DNA of 64,000 bases, taken from assembly GCA_947479755.1 (NCBI GenBank), contig CANKAM010000003.1, forward strand, positions 94,001-158,000, read 5' to 3'. Position 1 is the stretch's first letter. The number at the start of each line of letters is the position of its first letter. The notes beneath the pieces were generated by a model. That model made no database searches. It was not told the DNA's origin and saw only the letters and a list, made by a program, of their open reading frames with translations. The translations under genes were made by a program, and so were the position numbers. Source of the stretch: Bacteroidota bacterium. GTDB lineage: Bacteria; Bacteroidota; Bacteroidia; SXHM01. Positions 1 to 7,873 of this stretch are shown here, piece by piece.

Positions 1-2547
1 TTTCGTTTGCTTTTCTCAAAAGCCAACGATGCAATTTTAATAATGAGCGGAATGGTTTTTATTGATTGCAATGATAAAACCAGTGAAATGTTCGGTTGTT
101 TGCCAGAAGAAATTAAAGAAAAAACACCCTTTTATTTCTCACCTGAGAAACAGCCTGACGGAAGGAATTCGGTTGAAAAAGGAATGGAGAAAATAAAAGC
201 CTCACTGGAAGGAAAATCTCAATTTTTTTATTGGAAACATAAAACCAAAAATGGAACATTGTTTGATGCTGAAGTAAGCTTAAACGCTTTTATTGTTGGC
301 ACACAAACATTTCTACAAGCTATAGTCCGCGATATCAGCGATCGCAAAGAGTCAGAACGATTAATAAAAGAAAGCGAAGAGCGCTTCCGTCTGCTTTCTG
401 AGGCTACCATGGAAGGAATTGTGATGAGTGAAAACGGAGAAATAATTGATGCAAATGATCAGTATGCGCGCCTCCACGGCTTTATAAACAAAGAAGAAAT
501 AATCGGCAAAAAAACCGAAGAGTTTATTGCGCCCGACTTTATTGACATTGCCCAACATAATTTAGAAAGCGGATATCACCGACCTTTTATTATTAAAGCG
601 CTTAAACGCGATGGTTCCACATTTACGGTTGAGGTGCGCGGACAAAGCATTCCATGGTATGGAAAGAGAATAAAAATTGCAACATTTACAGATATTACTG
701 AGCGCATATCCTATGAAAATGAGTTGCGCGAAAGCCAGGAGCGTTACCGTAATCACATCGAATCTCTGCCCGATGGAATATTGATTATTGAAAATAACAA
801 AGCGGTATTTGCCAATGCCAGCGCGTTAAAAATTCTGGGAACAACAAGCGCAAAAATTAAAAGTTCGCCTCTTAACGAATTTGTTTTGCCGGAATATAAA
901 AATGAATACGAGAAACTTTTTTCAAGCGTGCGCGATGATAAAGCAACCGACTTTATTGAAATAAAAATTAAGCGTCACCTCGATAATAAAATAGCCGATA
1001 TACAAGCCAACGGACGACTTGTTAAATTCAAAGGAGAAGAGTCTATACAACTGGTTATAAGTGATATTTCAACACGCAAAGCGTTGGCGCGCGAACAAAT
1101 GCGCGCGCAGATTGCAGAAGAAACAAACTTGCAATTACAGCGCGAAATTGTTGAGCGTAAGAAAACACAAACAAAACTTGCAACCACACAAAAATTCAAT
1201 AAGAGTATCATTGAGAGTTCGCTGGATATGATTGTGGCAACCGATATTGACAGTCGCATCAACGAGTTTAACCTTGCCGCACAAAAAACTTTTGGCTACA
1301 ATCGTGATGAGGTAATAGGAAAACCGGTTTCTATAATTTATGCAGATGAAGAAGAATACAAACAGGTGCAGGATGTTTTACATAAAGAAGGTGTTTGTGC
1401 TCAGGAGATAGTTAACAAGCGCAAAGATGGCTCGTTGTTCATTTCATTCTTGTCCGCATCAACACTTAAAGACGAAGAAGGAAAAGTGTTTGGAGCCATG
1501 GGTGTTTCACGCGATATTACTGCAGCTAAAAAAGCAGAAGAAGAATTGCGACTGAGTGAAGAACGCCACCGCGCAGTTTATGACCAGGCATATATCGGTA
1601 TTGCGCGTATTGGTAGAGTAGGTCGATTCTTATTGGTAAACCAACGCCTGTGTGATATGTTTGGCTATGCTTCAGAGGAACTTTACAAAAAAGCGTTCTT
1701 TGAATTAACACATCCATCGGAAGTAGGTGAGAGTTTGAAAAAATGGGATGCTTTGCTAAGTGGCGAAATAAAAAATTTCACATCAGAACAAATTTACTTG
1801 CACAAAAATGGTTCGCAGATTTATGCCAACCTTACAGTTTCGTTGGTGCGCGATACAACCGGTTCCCCAAATTATTATGTTGCTGTATTTGAAGATATAA
1901 CCGTGCGTAAACAACAGGAAAAAGAACTACAAGAATCGTTGAAGGAAAAAGAAGTGTTATTGAAAGAAGTGCACCATCGCGTGAAAAATAATATGCAGGT
2001 TATCTCAAGTATTTTAAATCTGCAATCTTCATACATTAAAGACGAAGCAGCTATTGAAATGCTGAAAGAAAGCCAGGACAGGATTAAGTCAATGGCGTTT
2101 ATTCACGAGAGTTTGTATCAGGGCAAAAACCTTTCGCACGTTAAATTCTCGGAATATGTGCGCAACCTTGTGGGCAACCTGTTTCATACCTACGGCATAA
2201 ACAAAAAAGGGTTAAAACTAAAGTTTGATTTGGATGAAGTATTCCTGAATTTAGATACTTCTATTCCCTGCGGATTAATACTTAACGAGCTTATTTCAAA
2301 TGCGCTTAAATATGCATTTAAAGACAGAGAGACGGGAACACTTTCGGTAACTCTGAAAAAATTAGAAGGCGGAAAACTGAAGCTTGAAATAGCTGATGAC
2401 GGAAAAGGTTTCCCGAAAGAAATAAATTGGAAAGACACCGAATCGCTAGGCTTACAATTGGTGGTAACGCTGGCCGGACAAATACGCGGAGATATTCAAA
2501 TGGAAACAAAAAAAGGAACTACATTTACCATCGTTTTTAAAGAATAA
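1..2547 (+). CDS. Multi-PAS sensor histidine kinase (HisKA_2 type), 5' partial
   Basis: Soluble sensor kinase cut by the left edge: the frame is open to base 1 and the first visible residues already lie in a PAS domain, so the N-terminus is missing. About five PAS domains follow one another (roughly residues 1-115, 125-235, 245-355, 395-510, 520-640), with a coiled-coil linker near 360-390. The dimerisation/phosphoacceptor segment has the HisKA_2 signature EVHHRVKNNMQVI with the histidine near residue 656, followed by an HATPase_c domain with an N-box (LNELISNALKYAF) and a G-box (DDGKGF). No membrane segment is visible, so it probably senses a cytoplasmic signal. It is 12 bp upstream of a LytTR response regulator, its likely partner. 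Ligand unknown. Confidence 0.93.
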   Translation, partial: FRLLFSKANDAILIMSGMVFIDCNDKTSEMFGCLPEEIKEKTPFYFSPEKQPDGRNSVEKGMEKIKASLEGKSQFFYWKHKTKNGTLFDAEVSLNAFIVGTQTFLQAIVRDISDRKESERLIKESEERFRLLSEATMEGIVMSENGEIIDANDQYARLHGFINKEEIIGKKTEEFIAPDFIDIAQHNLESGYHRPFIIKALKRDGSTFTVEVRGQSIPWYGKRIKIATFTDITERISYENELRESQERYRNHIESLPDGILIIENNKAVFANASALKILGTTSAKIKSSPLNEFVLPEYKNEYEKLFSSVRDDKATDFIEIKIKRHLDNKIADIQANGRLVKFKGEESIQLVISDISTRKALAREQMRAQIAEETNLQLQREIVERKKTQTKLATTQKFNKSIIESSLDMIVATDIDSRINEFNLAAQKTFGYNRDEVIGKPVSIIYADEEEYKQVQDVLHKEGVCAQEIVNKRKDGSLFISFLSASTLKDEEGKVFGAMGVSRDITAAKKAEEELRLSEERHRAVYDQAYIGIARIGRVGRFLLVNQRLCDMFGYASEELYKKAFFELTHPSEVGESLKKWDALLSGEIKNFTSEQIYLHKNGSQIYANLTVSLVRDTTGSPNYYVAVFEDITVRKQQEKELQESLKEKEVLLKEVHHRVKNNMQVISSILNLQSSYIKDEAAIEMLKESQDRIKSMAFIHESLYQGKNLSHVKFSEYVRNLVGNLFHTYGINKKGLKLKFDLDEVFLNLDTSIPCGLILNELISNALKYAFKDRETGTLSVTLKKLEGGKLKLEIADDGKGFPKEINWKDTESLGLQLVVTLAGQIRGDIQMETKKGTTFTIVFKE

Positions 2548-2559
2548 CAAAAACCCTAT

Positions 2560-3312
2560 ATGTCGAAAATAAATATTCTTGTTGTAGAAGACGAAAGCAT
2601 CGTTGCTAAAGACATTCAGAATAGTCTACGCAAACTTGGTTATAATGTGCCGCTTACAATTTCTTCGGGAGAAGAGGCCATTGTTGCTGCCGAAGAACAC
2701 AGACCCGATTTAGTGTTGATGGATATTATGCTGAAAGGTGAGCTAAGCGGTATAGAAGCAGCCGACCAGATACGTCAGCGTTTTGAAATTCCTGTTATTT
2801 ATCTCACAGCTTATGCAGATGAAAGCACGCTGGCAAAAGCAAAAATTACAGAACCTTACGGCTACATTATTAAGCCTTTCAAAGAAATTGATTTGCACAC
2901 CACTATTGAAATGGCGCTATACAAACATGGTAAAGAAGCGTTGGTGCGCAAAGAGCGCGACTTGTATTCATCTATTGTGCGAGACACAAACTCAAACGAT
3001 TCTATTTTTGTAAAATCAAATTCTCGTTTGGTAAAGGTTAAATTAGCTGATATCATGTATGTGGAAGCGCTGAAAGACTATGTAATTATTCATTGTGTTG
3101 GTGCAAAATATACCATACACTCTACCATGAAAGATATTCAGGAAAACCTGCAGGACAAAGAGTTTATTCGCGTACACCGCTCTTTTATTGTGCGCATTGA
3201 TAAAATTGCAGCTATTGATTATCCCAACCTGGTAATGGAAGATGATAAAAAACACATACCTATTGGAGGATCGTATAAAGACGACTTGGTAAACCGGTTA
3301 AAGTTTGTGTAG
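2560..3312 (+). CDS. LytTR-family response regulator
   Basis: A 250-residue two-component output protein. The receiver domain (about residues 4-120) has the acidic pocket at E10/D11, the phosphoacceptor D55 (LVLMDIM) and the conserved K105 (IIKPF). The C-terminal LytTR DNA-binding domain (about 145-248) shows the usual VEALKDYVIIH and FIRVHRSFIVRIDKI blocks. Such proteins bind direct repeats in promoters. It directly follows the multi-PAS kinase in the same orientation and most likely forms one operon and signalling pair with it. A strong hairpin terminator follows the stop. Target genes cannot be read from the sequence. Confidence 0.95.
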   Translation: MSKINILVVEDESIVAKDIQNSLRKLGYNVPLTISSGEEAIVAAEEHRPDLVLMDIMLKGELSGIEAADQIRQRFEIPVIYLTAYADESTLAKAKITEPYGYIIKPFKEIDLHTTIEMALYKHGKEALVRKERDLYSSIVRDTNSNDSIFVKSNSRLVKVKLADIMYVEALKDYVIIHCVGAKYTIHSTMKDIQENLQDKEFIRVHRSFIVRIDKIAAIDYPNLVMEDDKKHIPIGGSYKDDLVNRLKFV

Positions 3313-3333
3313 TTTTTCCCAAGCATTTAGTAC

Positions 3334-3370
3334 AACGCCTGCGGAATTTTCTGCGGGCGTTGTTGTTTAT
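3334..3370 (+). terminator. Rho-independent terminator of the kinase-regulator operon
   Basis: Arms AACGCCTGC (3334-3342) and GCGGGCGTT (3353-3361) pair over 9 bp with one G-U, followed by the T-rich stretch TTGTTGTTT. It lies 22 bp after the response-regulator stop codon and just upstream of the tRNA promoter. Confidence 0.75.
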
Positions 3371-3377
3371 ATCTTTG
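3370..3377 (+). promoter_or_regulatory. Bacteroidota -7 promoter element for tRNA-Arg
   Basis: TATCTTTG matches the Bacteroidota consensus TAnnTTTG exactly and ends 9 bp before the first base of the tRNA. A TTTT at 3347-3350 sits at the expected -33 spacing but is only a partial match to TTTG. Confidence 0.7.
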
Positions 3378-3386
3378 CCGCAAATT

Positions 3387-3458
3387 GGTCCTGTAGTACA
3401 ACGGATAGTATGGGGGTTTCCGAAACCCTTGATCCAGGTTCGATCCCTGGCGGGACCA
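3387..3458 (+). tRNA. tRNA-Arg (anticodon CCG)
   Basis: Full cloverleaf: acceptor stem GGTCCTG/CGGGACC with one U-G pair, discriminator A, anticodon stem GGGGT/ACCCT enclosing the 7-base loop TTCCGAA (anticodon CCG, reads Arg CGG), and T-arm CCAGG-TTCGATC-CCTGG. The D-loop contains the A expected of an arginine tRNA. The 3' CCA is not encoded. The gene stands alone with its own promoter. Confidence 0.93.
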
Positions 3459-3471
3459 CAGGAAAAAAAGT

Positions 3472-3532
3472 AATGACTAATCAGTAATCGGTTGGGTTGT
3501 TACCGATAACTGATTACCGAATACCGATTACC
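3472..3532. repeat. Intergenic palindromic repeat (AATCAGTAATCGGT family)
   Basis: AATCAGTAATCGGT (3479-3492) and ACCGATAACTGATT (3501-3514) form an inverted repeat with one mismatch, followed by a further related copy ACCGAATACCGATTACC. Conceptual translation gives the ITDYRIPIT-like motif that I recognise from dispersed repeats in many genomes. A related copy sits inside the coding sequence at 27707-27739. Confidence 0.6.
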
Positions 3533-3571
3533 TGTTTTTCAACTACTTTCGCAGCACTAAAAATAAAAAAT

Positions 3572-5380
3572 ATGAGCACAGAACTATTAAAAGGCGGAGA
3601 ATTTATAATCAAAGAAACCGATTACAACAACATTTTTGTTGCCGAAGAATGGAATGAGGAACAGCTCATGATTCGCGATATGGTGAAGGATTTCTGTATG
3701 AAAGAAATTCACGGAATGGGAATTGAAAAAGCCGCTTCGTTGGATGCTTCCAAAGATATGGATGTGATTGTAGGCTTGCTCGAAAAATCAGCAGAACTTG
3801 GGCTTTGCGGACTTTCCATTGATGCCGAATATGGAGGAATGGATTTGGATTTCAACACCGGACTTTTGTTTGGTGAAGCTATTGCGTTGGGCTTTTCCTT
3901 TGCCACAACTATTGGCGCACAAACTTCTATCGGCTCGTTGCCTATTGTTTTTTACGGAACAAAAGAACAGAAACAAAAATACCTTCCCGGAATAGCCACA
4001 GCAAAATTAAAAGCATCGTATTGTCTTACCGAACCCACATCGGGCTCTGATGCCAACTCTGCAAAAACAAAAGCTACGCTTTCTGCAGACGGAAAATATT
4101 ATTTGCTTAACGGTCAAAAGATGTGGATTACCAACGGAGGCTTTGCCGATATTTTTATTGTGTTTGCAAAAATTGAAGAAGATGAAAATCTTTCGGCTTT
4201 TATAGTGGAGAAAAATTTTGGCGGCATCCAATTAGGTAAAGAAGAAAAGAAACTGGGTATCAAAGGCTCGTCAACTGTTCAGGTATTTTTTAACGATTGC
4301 AAAGTGCCGGTTGAAAATCTATTGTCGGAACGTGGAGCAGGATTTAAAATTGCGCTGAACATCTTAAATACAGGTAGAATAAAATTGTGTGCAGGTTCAG
4401 TAGGTGGTAGCAAATTTGCAATCGGGCGTGCGGTAGTGTATGCCAATGAGCGCTTCCAGTTCAAAAAGCCAATCAGCGATTTTGGCGCCATGAAATATAA
4501 AATTGGCGAAATGATTATGCGCGCGTTTGCCACCGAATCTGCCGTTTACCGCACAGGAAATAATATAGACCGCAAACAAAAAGAATTTGAAGCGCAGGGC
4601 ATTGAAAAAAGCGAAGCCAAATTAAAAGCCGTTCGCGAATATGCTGTTGAGTGTGCGATTTTAAAAGTGTATGGCTCTGAGGTGTTAGATTATACAGTTG
4701 ATGAAGCTTTGCAAATTCACGGAGGAATGGGTTATGCTGTTGAAACTGGCGTAGAGATGGGTTACCGCGATGCACGCATTACCCGCATTTACGAAGGAAC
4801 AAACGAAATCAACCGTATGTTAGCCATTGCAGAATTGATGAAGCGTTCGTTCCAAAGCAAAGAAATTAATCTTCTGGATGGCGGAAAAAAATTACCCGGT
4901 TTTTTGTTCATGCAAACACTTCCCCTTAAAAGCAAAGCAGGTTTTGACGAAGAAAGAAGAATAGTGCAAGGTTTGAAAAATGCGTTCTTGCTTATTTCCG
5001 GTTCAGCAGGAAATAAATTGAAATTAAAGTTAGTTGATGAGCAGGAAATAATAATGAACATGGCCGATATATTGGCTGAAGCATACATTGCAGAGTCATT
5101 ATTATTGCGCGTTCAAAAACTTTCTGCCAAAAAAGACTTTGATAAAGAACAGTTAGAGGTGATGAAAAAACTGTTGCGCGTTTTCTTATTCGAGGCTTTA
5201 GCAAAAGTGCGCAGAACAGGACAAGAGGCTATTGCAAGCTATGCAACCGGTGCTGAAAAAAGTTTGATGACCCGTTTGCTGAAAATGCTTACGCCAAAAT
5301 TTGATGTAAATCCAAAAGACTTACGCAGAGCGGTTGCTGAGTATGCAATTAAGAAAAACGGATATCCGTTTATCGGGTAA
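3572..5380 (+). CDS. Acyl-CoA dehydrogenase (long, Bacteroidota type)
   Basis: A 602-residue flavoprotein that oxidises acyl-CoA to trans-2-enoyl-CoA in fatty-acid beta-oxidation. N-terminal, middle (CLTEPTSGSDANS, WITNGGFADIF) and C-terminal helical ACAD domains are visible; the catalytic glutamate lies in RIYEGTNEINR. About 170 further residues form the extra C-terminal domain found in the ~600-residue Bacteroidota forms. The first ATG with family-like sequence (MSTELLKGG) is at 3572; a longer in-frame start at 3497 would translate the upstream repeat and is rejected. A near-consensus -7 element (TACTTTCG, 3544-3551) precedes it. No thiolase or hydratase gene is adjacent, so chain-length specificity is open. 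Confidence 0.94.
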   Translation: MSTELLKGGEFIIKETDYNNIFVAEEWNEEQLMIRDMVKDFCMKEIHGMGIEKAASLDASKDMDVIVGLLEKSAELGLCGLSIDAEYGGMDLDFNTGLLFGEAIALGFSFATTIGAQTSIGSLPIVFYGTKEQKQKYLPGIATAKLKASYCLTEPTSGSDANSAKTKATLSADGKYYLLNGQKMWITNGGFADIFIVFAKIEEDENLSAFIVEKNFGGIQLGKEEKKLGIKGSSTVQVFFNDCKVPVENLLSERGAGFKIALNILNTGRIKLCAGSVGGSKFAIGRAVVYANERFQFKKPISDFGAMKYKIGEMIMRAFATESAVYRTGNNIDRKQKEFEAQGIEKSEAKLKAVREYAVECAILKVYGSEVLDYTVDEALQIHGGMGYAVETGVEMGYRDARITRIYEGTNEINRMLAIAELMKRSFQSKEINLLDGGKKLPGFLFMQTLPLKSKAGFDEERRIVQGLKNAFLLISGSAGNKLKLKLVDEQEIIMNMADILAEAYIAESLLLRVQKLSAKKDFDKEQLEVMKKLLRVFLFEALAKVRRTGQEAIASYATGAEKSLMTRLLKMLTPKFDVNPKDLRRAVAEYAIKKNGYPFIG

Positions 5381-5393
5381 ATAACTTAGGGGC

Positions 5394-5804
5394 TTATTTT
5401 ATTTTAAAATAGAGAGAACTCACCATTCTCGGAATACCATCATCCCCTCGCGCCATAATATCTTCCGCTACAAAGATAGCTCCGGGTTTAAGTTTTCTTA
5501 ATGCAGCTATCATCTCATTTGTAAGCGAATTACCTATTGCTGTATAACTCATTAAATCGCCTTGCCCTTTTATTGTAAGTGTATAGGATGATACGCTCAG
5601 GTCGCTGCGATTAATAATAAGGCAACACGATGTTATTGCTTCGCTCACAGTTATATATCCACCTGTTTTTCCTCCCAATGTTACAAACGTAGATTCAAAT
5701 TTCTTTACAGCTTGCTGCCCTTGTTTCACTACCCTGAAGGTATCTGTCTGTTGTGCTTGTGAAGAGCATGAAAACAAAACAAAAAAAAGCAACAGCTTAT
5801 TCAT
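5394..5804 (-). CDS. Small secreted protein with GldM C-terminal-like domain
   Basis: A 136-residue protein with a short N-terminal signal sequence (hydrophobic LLLFFVLFSC then SQAQ). The C-terminal part (LKPGAIFVAEDIMARGDDG followed by IPRMVSSLYFKIK) closely resembles the last domain of the gliding/T9SS protein GldM, but the rest of GldM is absent. Its start overlaps the ridA-like stop by 8 bp on the same strand, so the two are probably cotranscribed. A periplasmic or outer-membrane-side role is inferred from the signal; function is unknown. The GldM-C resemblance is from motif memory, not an alignment. Confidence 0.75.
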   Translation of the reverse strand: MNKLLLFFVLFSCSSQAQQTDTFRVVKQGQQAVKKFESTFVTLGGKTGGYITVSEAITSCCLIINRSDLSVSSYTLTIKGQGDLMSYTAIGNSLTNEMIAALRKLKPGAIFVAEDIMARGDDGIPRMVSSLYFKIK

Positions 5805-6189
5805 TTTGCAAAATTGCTGTTACTTCCATTTCAATCACCAGATCTATGTGAATAAGTGCTTTTACTTCAACCATAGTTGAGGCAGGTTTTATTGCCCTGA
5901 AAAACTCTCCGTGAGCTTTTCCAGCTTCTTCCCACTTTGAAATGTCTGTAACAAACATCCGTGTGCGAACTACATCATTTAAAGTTGCCCCTGCTTCATT
6001 TAAAGCGTGTTCAATTTTCTGAATGATATATTTTGTTTGTTCGTAAGCATTGCCGGGAGCAATTATTTCTTCTCCTTCTGTTGCTGTTGTTCCTGCTACT
6101 TCAATAATGTTTCCAATCCTCACGGCACGACTATAGCCAACAACATTTTCCCACTTTCCTCCTGAAGAAATATTTTTTCTTTTTACCAT
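5797..6189 (-). CDS. RidA family (YjgF/UK114) enamine/imine deaminase-like protein
   Basis: A 130-residue single-domain protein of the size and pattern of the RidA superfamily, trimeric enzymes that hydrolyse reactive enamines/imines made by PLP enzymes. Seen here: GNIIEVAGTTA, the central DVVRTRMFVTDI segment carrying the conserved arginine, and the C-terminal EMEVTAIL with the conserved glutamate. It differs from canonical RidA in several loops, so it may be one of the Rid subgroups without proven deaminase activity. It precedes, and overlaps by 8 bp, the small GldM-C-like gene. Confidence 0.88.
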   Translation of the reverse strand: MVKRKNISSGGKWENVVGYSRAVRIGNIIEVAGTTATEGEEIIAPGNAYEQTKYIIQKIEHALNEAGATLNDVVRTRMFVTDISKWEEAGKAHGEFFRAIKPASTMVEVKALIHIDLVIEMEVTAILQNE

Positions 6190-6198
6190 TTTGGCTAT

Positions 6199-6369
6199 TT
6201 ACTCCCTCTCCTTTGGAGAGGGCTGGGGTGAGGCTTCTTTTATTTCTCTAGCAATGGTTGAAAAATATTCCACCTCTCCCTTCTCATTTTTGTGTGCAAT
6301 AATTACCTGCGAAACAGGAATTTCTTCTAATATAAAGATCTTGAGTTTTTTGTTGCCCATTAGAGCCAT
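6199..6369 (-). CDS. Small hypothetical protein ending in a genomic repeat
   Basis: A roughly 56-residue reading frame (MALMGNKKLKIFILEEIPVS...). The ORF could be opened 27 bp further upstream, but that ATG lies inside the terminator of the preceding gene, so I place the start at 6369 (6360 is also possible). The last ten or so residues (SPQPSPKERE) are encoded by the palindromic repeat at 6202-6236. No family recognised. It may be a real small gene trimmed by repeat insertion, or not translated at all. Confidence 0.35.
   Translation of the reverse strand: MALMGNKKLKIFILEEIPVSQVIIAHKNEKGEVEYFSTIAREIKEASPQPSPKERE
6202..6236. repeat. Palindromic intergenic repeat CCCTCTCC-TTT-GGAGAGGG
   Basis: Perfect 8-bp arms CCCTCTCC/GGAGAGGG around TTT, followed by CTGGGGTGAGG. 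This is a dispersed repeat type that I know from many bacterial genomes, read in frame as SPQPSPKERE. Related GC-rich hairpins occur at 12531 and 28743. Confidence 0.7.
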
Positions 6370-6375
6370 AAAGAT

Positions 6376-6405
6376 AAAAAAAGCCCGCGAATTCATGCGG
6401 GCTTT
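6376..6405 (-). terminator. Rho-independent terminator after the SiaB-like gene
   Basis: On the minus strand AAAGCCCGC and GCGGGCTTT form a 9-bp perfect stem around ATGAATTC, followed by more T residues. It lies 31 bp past the SiaB-like stop codon. The longest reading of the next small ORF starts in its loop, which argues for a downstream start. Confidence 0.85.
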
Positions 6406-6435
6406 CTAATTTAATAACGTTAAAGAAAATAATCT

Positions 6436-7026
6436 CTATGCGGCAGCGCTTGCCGGTATGTTAACTTTAAGTGTGAAATAAGTTTTCTTATCACTTAGTT
6501 TGCGAAAATCATATTCAAATTTGTTGGCTGATTTGCGCGCTATATCAAATAAGCCTATACCCGCCCCGCCTTTATCACTGAACTCCATATTGGACATGAG
6601 CTCTTTGTATTTATCTCTTATTTCGTCTGGCTTCAGATTATTAATATGTTCAAGTTTCTCTTTCAAATAATCGGTTTTGTCATTATTCATCATGTTTCCG
6701 GTGATGATGAAAAAGCTGGTCTCATTTCTGCCAATAAGCAGAATAGACGATTCGTGGTCTTTGCCTTTTTCGGGCTCTGCATGTCGACTTACATTTTGTA
6801 AGCACTCTACCAAAACATTAAAAACCTTTTTCTTTATTTTTTTCTCCTCGTCAAAACCAATCATTTTGGAGTCGACCATAGCAATAAGCTGGTAAGAGGT
6901 TTCTTCGTTGATATTGTCTTTATAGGCAAGCAGCAGCTGGTTTTCAACCATCATGCGCTCAATACCATATATCTGGTCAACAAGTTTAAAGTACTTGTTG
7001 TGTTCAGGGTTATTCTGTGTGGGCAT
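6436..7026 (-). CDS. SiaB-family protein kinase (DUF6272-like)
   Basis: A 196-residue GHKL-type ATPase/kinase related to SiaB, an anti-sigma-factor-like serine kinase that phosphorylates a small SiaC partner. An N-box (VFNVLVECLQNVSRHA, about 88-103) and a G-box (DKGGAGIGLFDIARKS, about 152-167) are clear. In Bacteroidota such genes are usually next to a SiaC-like (DUF1987) phosphoprotein gene or a PP2C phosphatase; neither is present here, so partners must be elsewhere. The gene is monocistronic with its own terminator. Confidence 0.85.
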   Translation of the reverse strand: MPTQNNPEHNKYFKLVDQIYGIERMMVENQLLLAYKDNINEETSYQLIAMVDSKMIGFDEEKKIKKKVFNVLVECLQNVSRHAEPEKGKDHESSILLIGRNETSFFIITGNMMNNDKTDYLKEKLEHINNLKPDEIRDKYKELMSNMEFSDKGGAGIGLFDIARKSANKFEYDFRKLSDKKTYFTLKVNIPASAAA

Positions 7027-7128
7027 ACAGTATAACGATTATGTTAATTCGGGAATAAAACTATCTATAAAATCGATACTTTAACTGAATTCGTCTAAAT
7101 AATGTTTCAACATTTAATTCTGTGCATA

Positions 7129-7779
7129 TCAAAACCCGGGAATGGCATAGAAGAAAACTGCAAAATAATGAAGTATGCTTCCTGCCAGAACAAACAAATG
7201 CCAGATGCTGTGGCTGAAGGGCAAAGTCTTCCATTTGTAGAAGATAAGACCCGACATATAAAACAATCCGCCAAGCGAAATTAAAATCAACCCTCCTGTT
7301 TGTATATGTTCAACAGCCGGACCATAAAAGAAAATAAAAAGCCAGGCCATAAACACATACAGCGAGGTTGAAAACGTTTCAAATCTTCCGGTAAAGAACA
7401 GTTTGAAAATAATTCCGCCCGCTGCCATAGCGCCCATTATTAAAGCAAACATTAATCCTCCGCTGTGTTTCAGGTTCACGAAAAGAAAAGGCATATACGA
7501 GCCAGCTATCAAAACATAAATAGCAGCATGGTCAAACACGCGAAGTTTTAGTTTTACATGTGGCTTGTGAAAACTGTGATAAAGTGTAGAGGCTGTGTAA
7601 AGTACAATCAGTGAACCCCCGAAAATGCTTACTGCAACTAAATGCGAAAACTCATCAAATCCAATGGATTTATAAAGTAATGCAATAAGCCCGATAATAC
7701 TAAGAAACAAGCCCGCGCCATGGGTAAGGCTGTTTACCAGTTCTTCATTTTTCGTTTGCGGATGGTCGTTTAATCTCAT
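7129..7779 (-). CDS. Hemolysin III / PAQR family membrane protein
   Basis: A 216-residue seven-helix membrane protein of the HlyIII/PAQR/YqfA family. Conserved motifs: NSLTHGAG near the N-terminus, STLYHSF, DHAAIYVLIAGSYMPF, and a C-terminal SIWHLFVLAGSILHY, which supply the histidine/aspartate metal site of the family. I start at the ATG at 7779 (MRLNDHPQTKNEE); the longer frame to 7833 runs into the palindromic repeat and gives no family sequence. Proposed roles are membrane-lipid homeostasis or hydrolase activity; hemolysis is not implied. Confidence 0.9.
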   Translation of the reverse strand: MRLNDHPQTKNEELVNSLTHGAGLFLSIIGLIALLYKSIGFDEFSHLVAVSIFGGSLIVLYTASTLYHSFHKPHVKLKLRVFDHAAIYVLIAGSYMPFLFVNLKHSGGLMFALIMGAMAAGGIIFKLFFTGRFETFSTSLYVFMAWLFIFFYGPAVEHIQTGGLILISLGGLFYMSGLIFYKWKTLPFSHSIWHLFVLAGSILHYFAVFFYAIPGF

Positions 7780-7797
7780 GGTAATTATAATTTTAAC

Positions 7798-7873
7798 GTC
7801 ATTGCGAGGGTTTTTCACCCGAAGCAATCTCATAATTTAAGAAGAGATTGCTTCGCTATCGCTCGCAATGACG
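7798..7873. repeat. 76-bp nested inverted repeat (CGTCATTGCGAG element)
   Basis: Outer arms CGTCATTGCGAG (7798-7809) and CTCGCAATGACG (7862-7873) are perfect 12-bp complements; inner arms GAAGCAATCTC (7821-7831) and GAGATTGCTTC (7844-7854) are perfect 11-bp complements. This is a dispersed element common in this lineage. A half copy lies at 26893-26925. It forms the last codons of the upstream oxidoreductase gene. Confidence 0.85.

Noticed and set aside
3497-3571. 25-residue N-terminal extension of the acyl-CoA dehydrogenase
   Set aside because: Encodes the dispersed repeat (LPITDYRIPIT) and the promoter region; the family start is the ATG at 3572.
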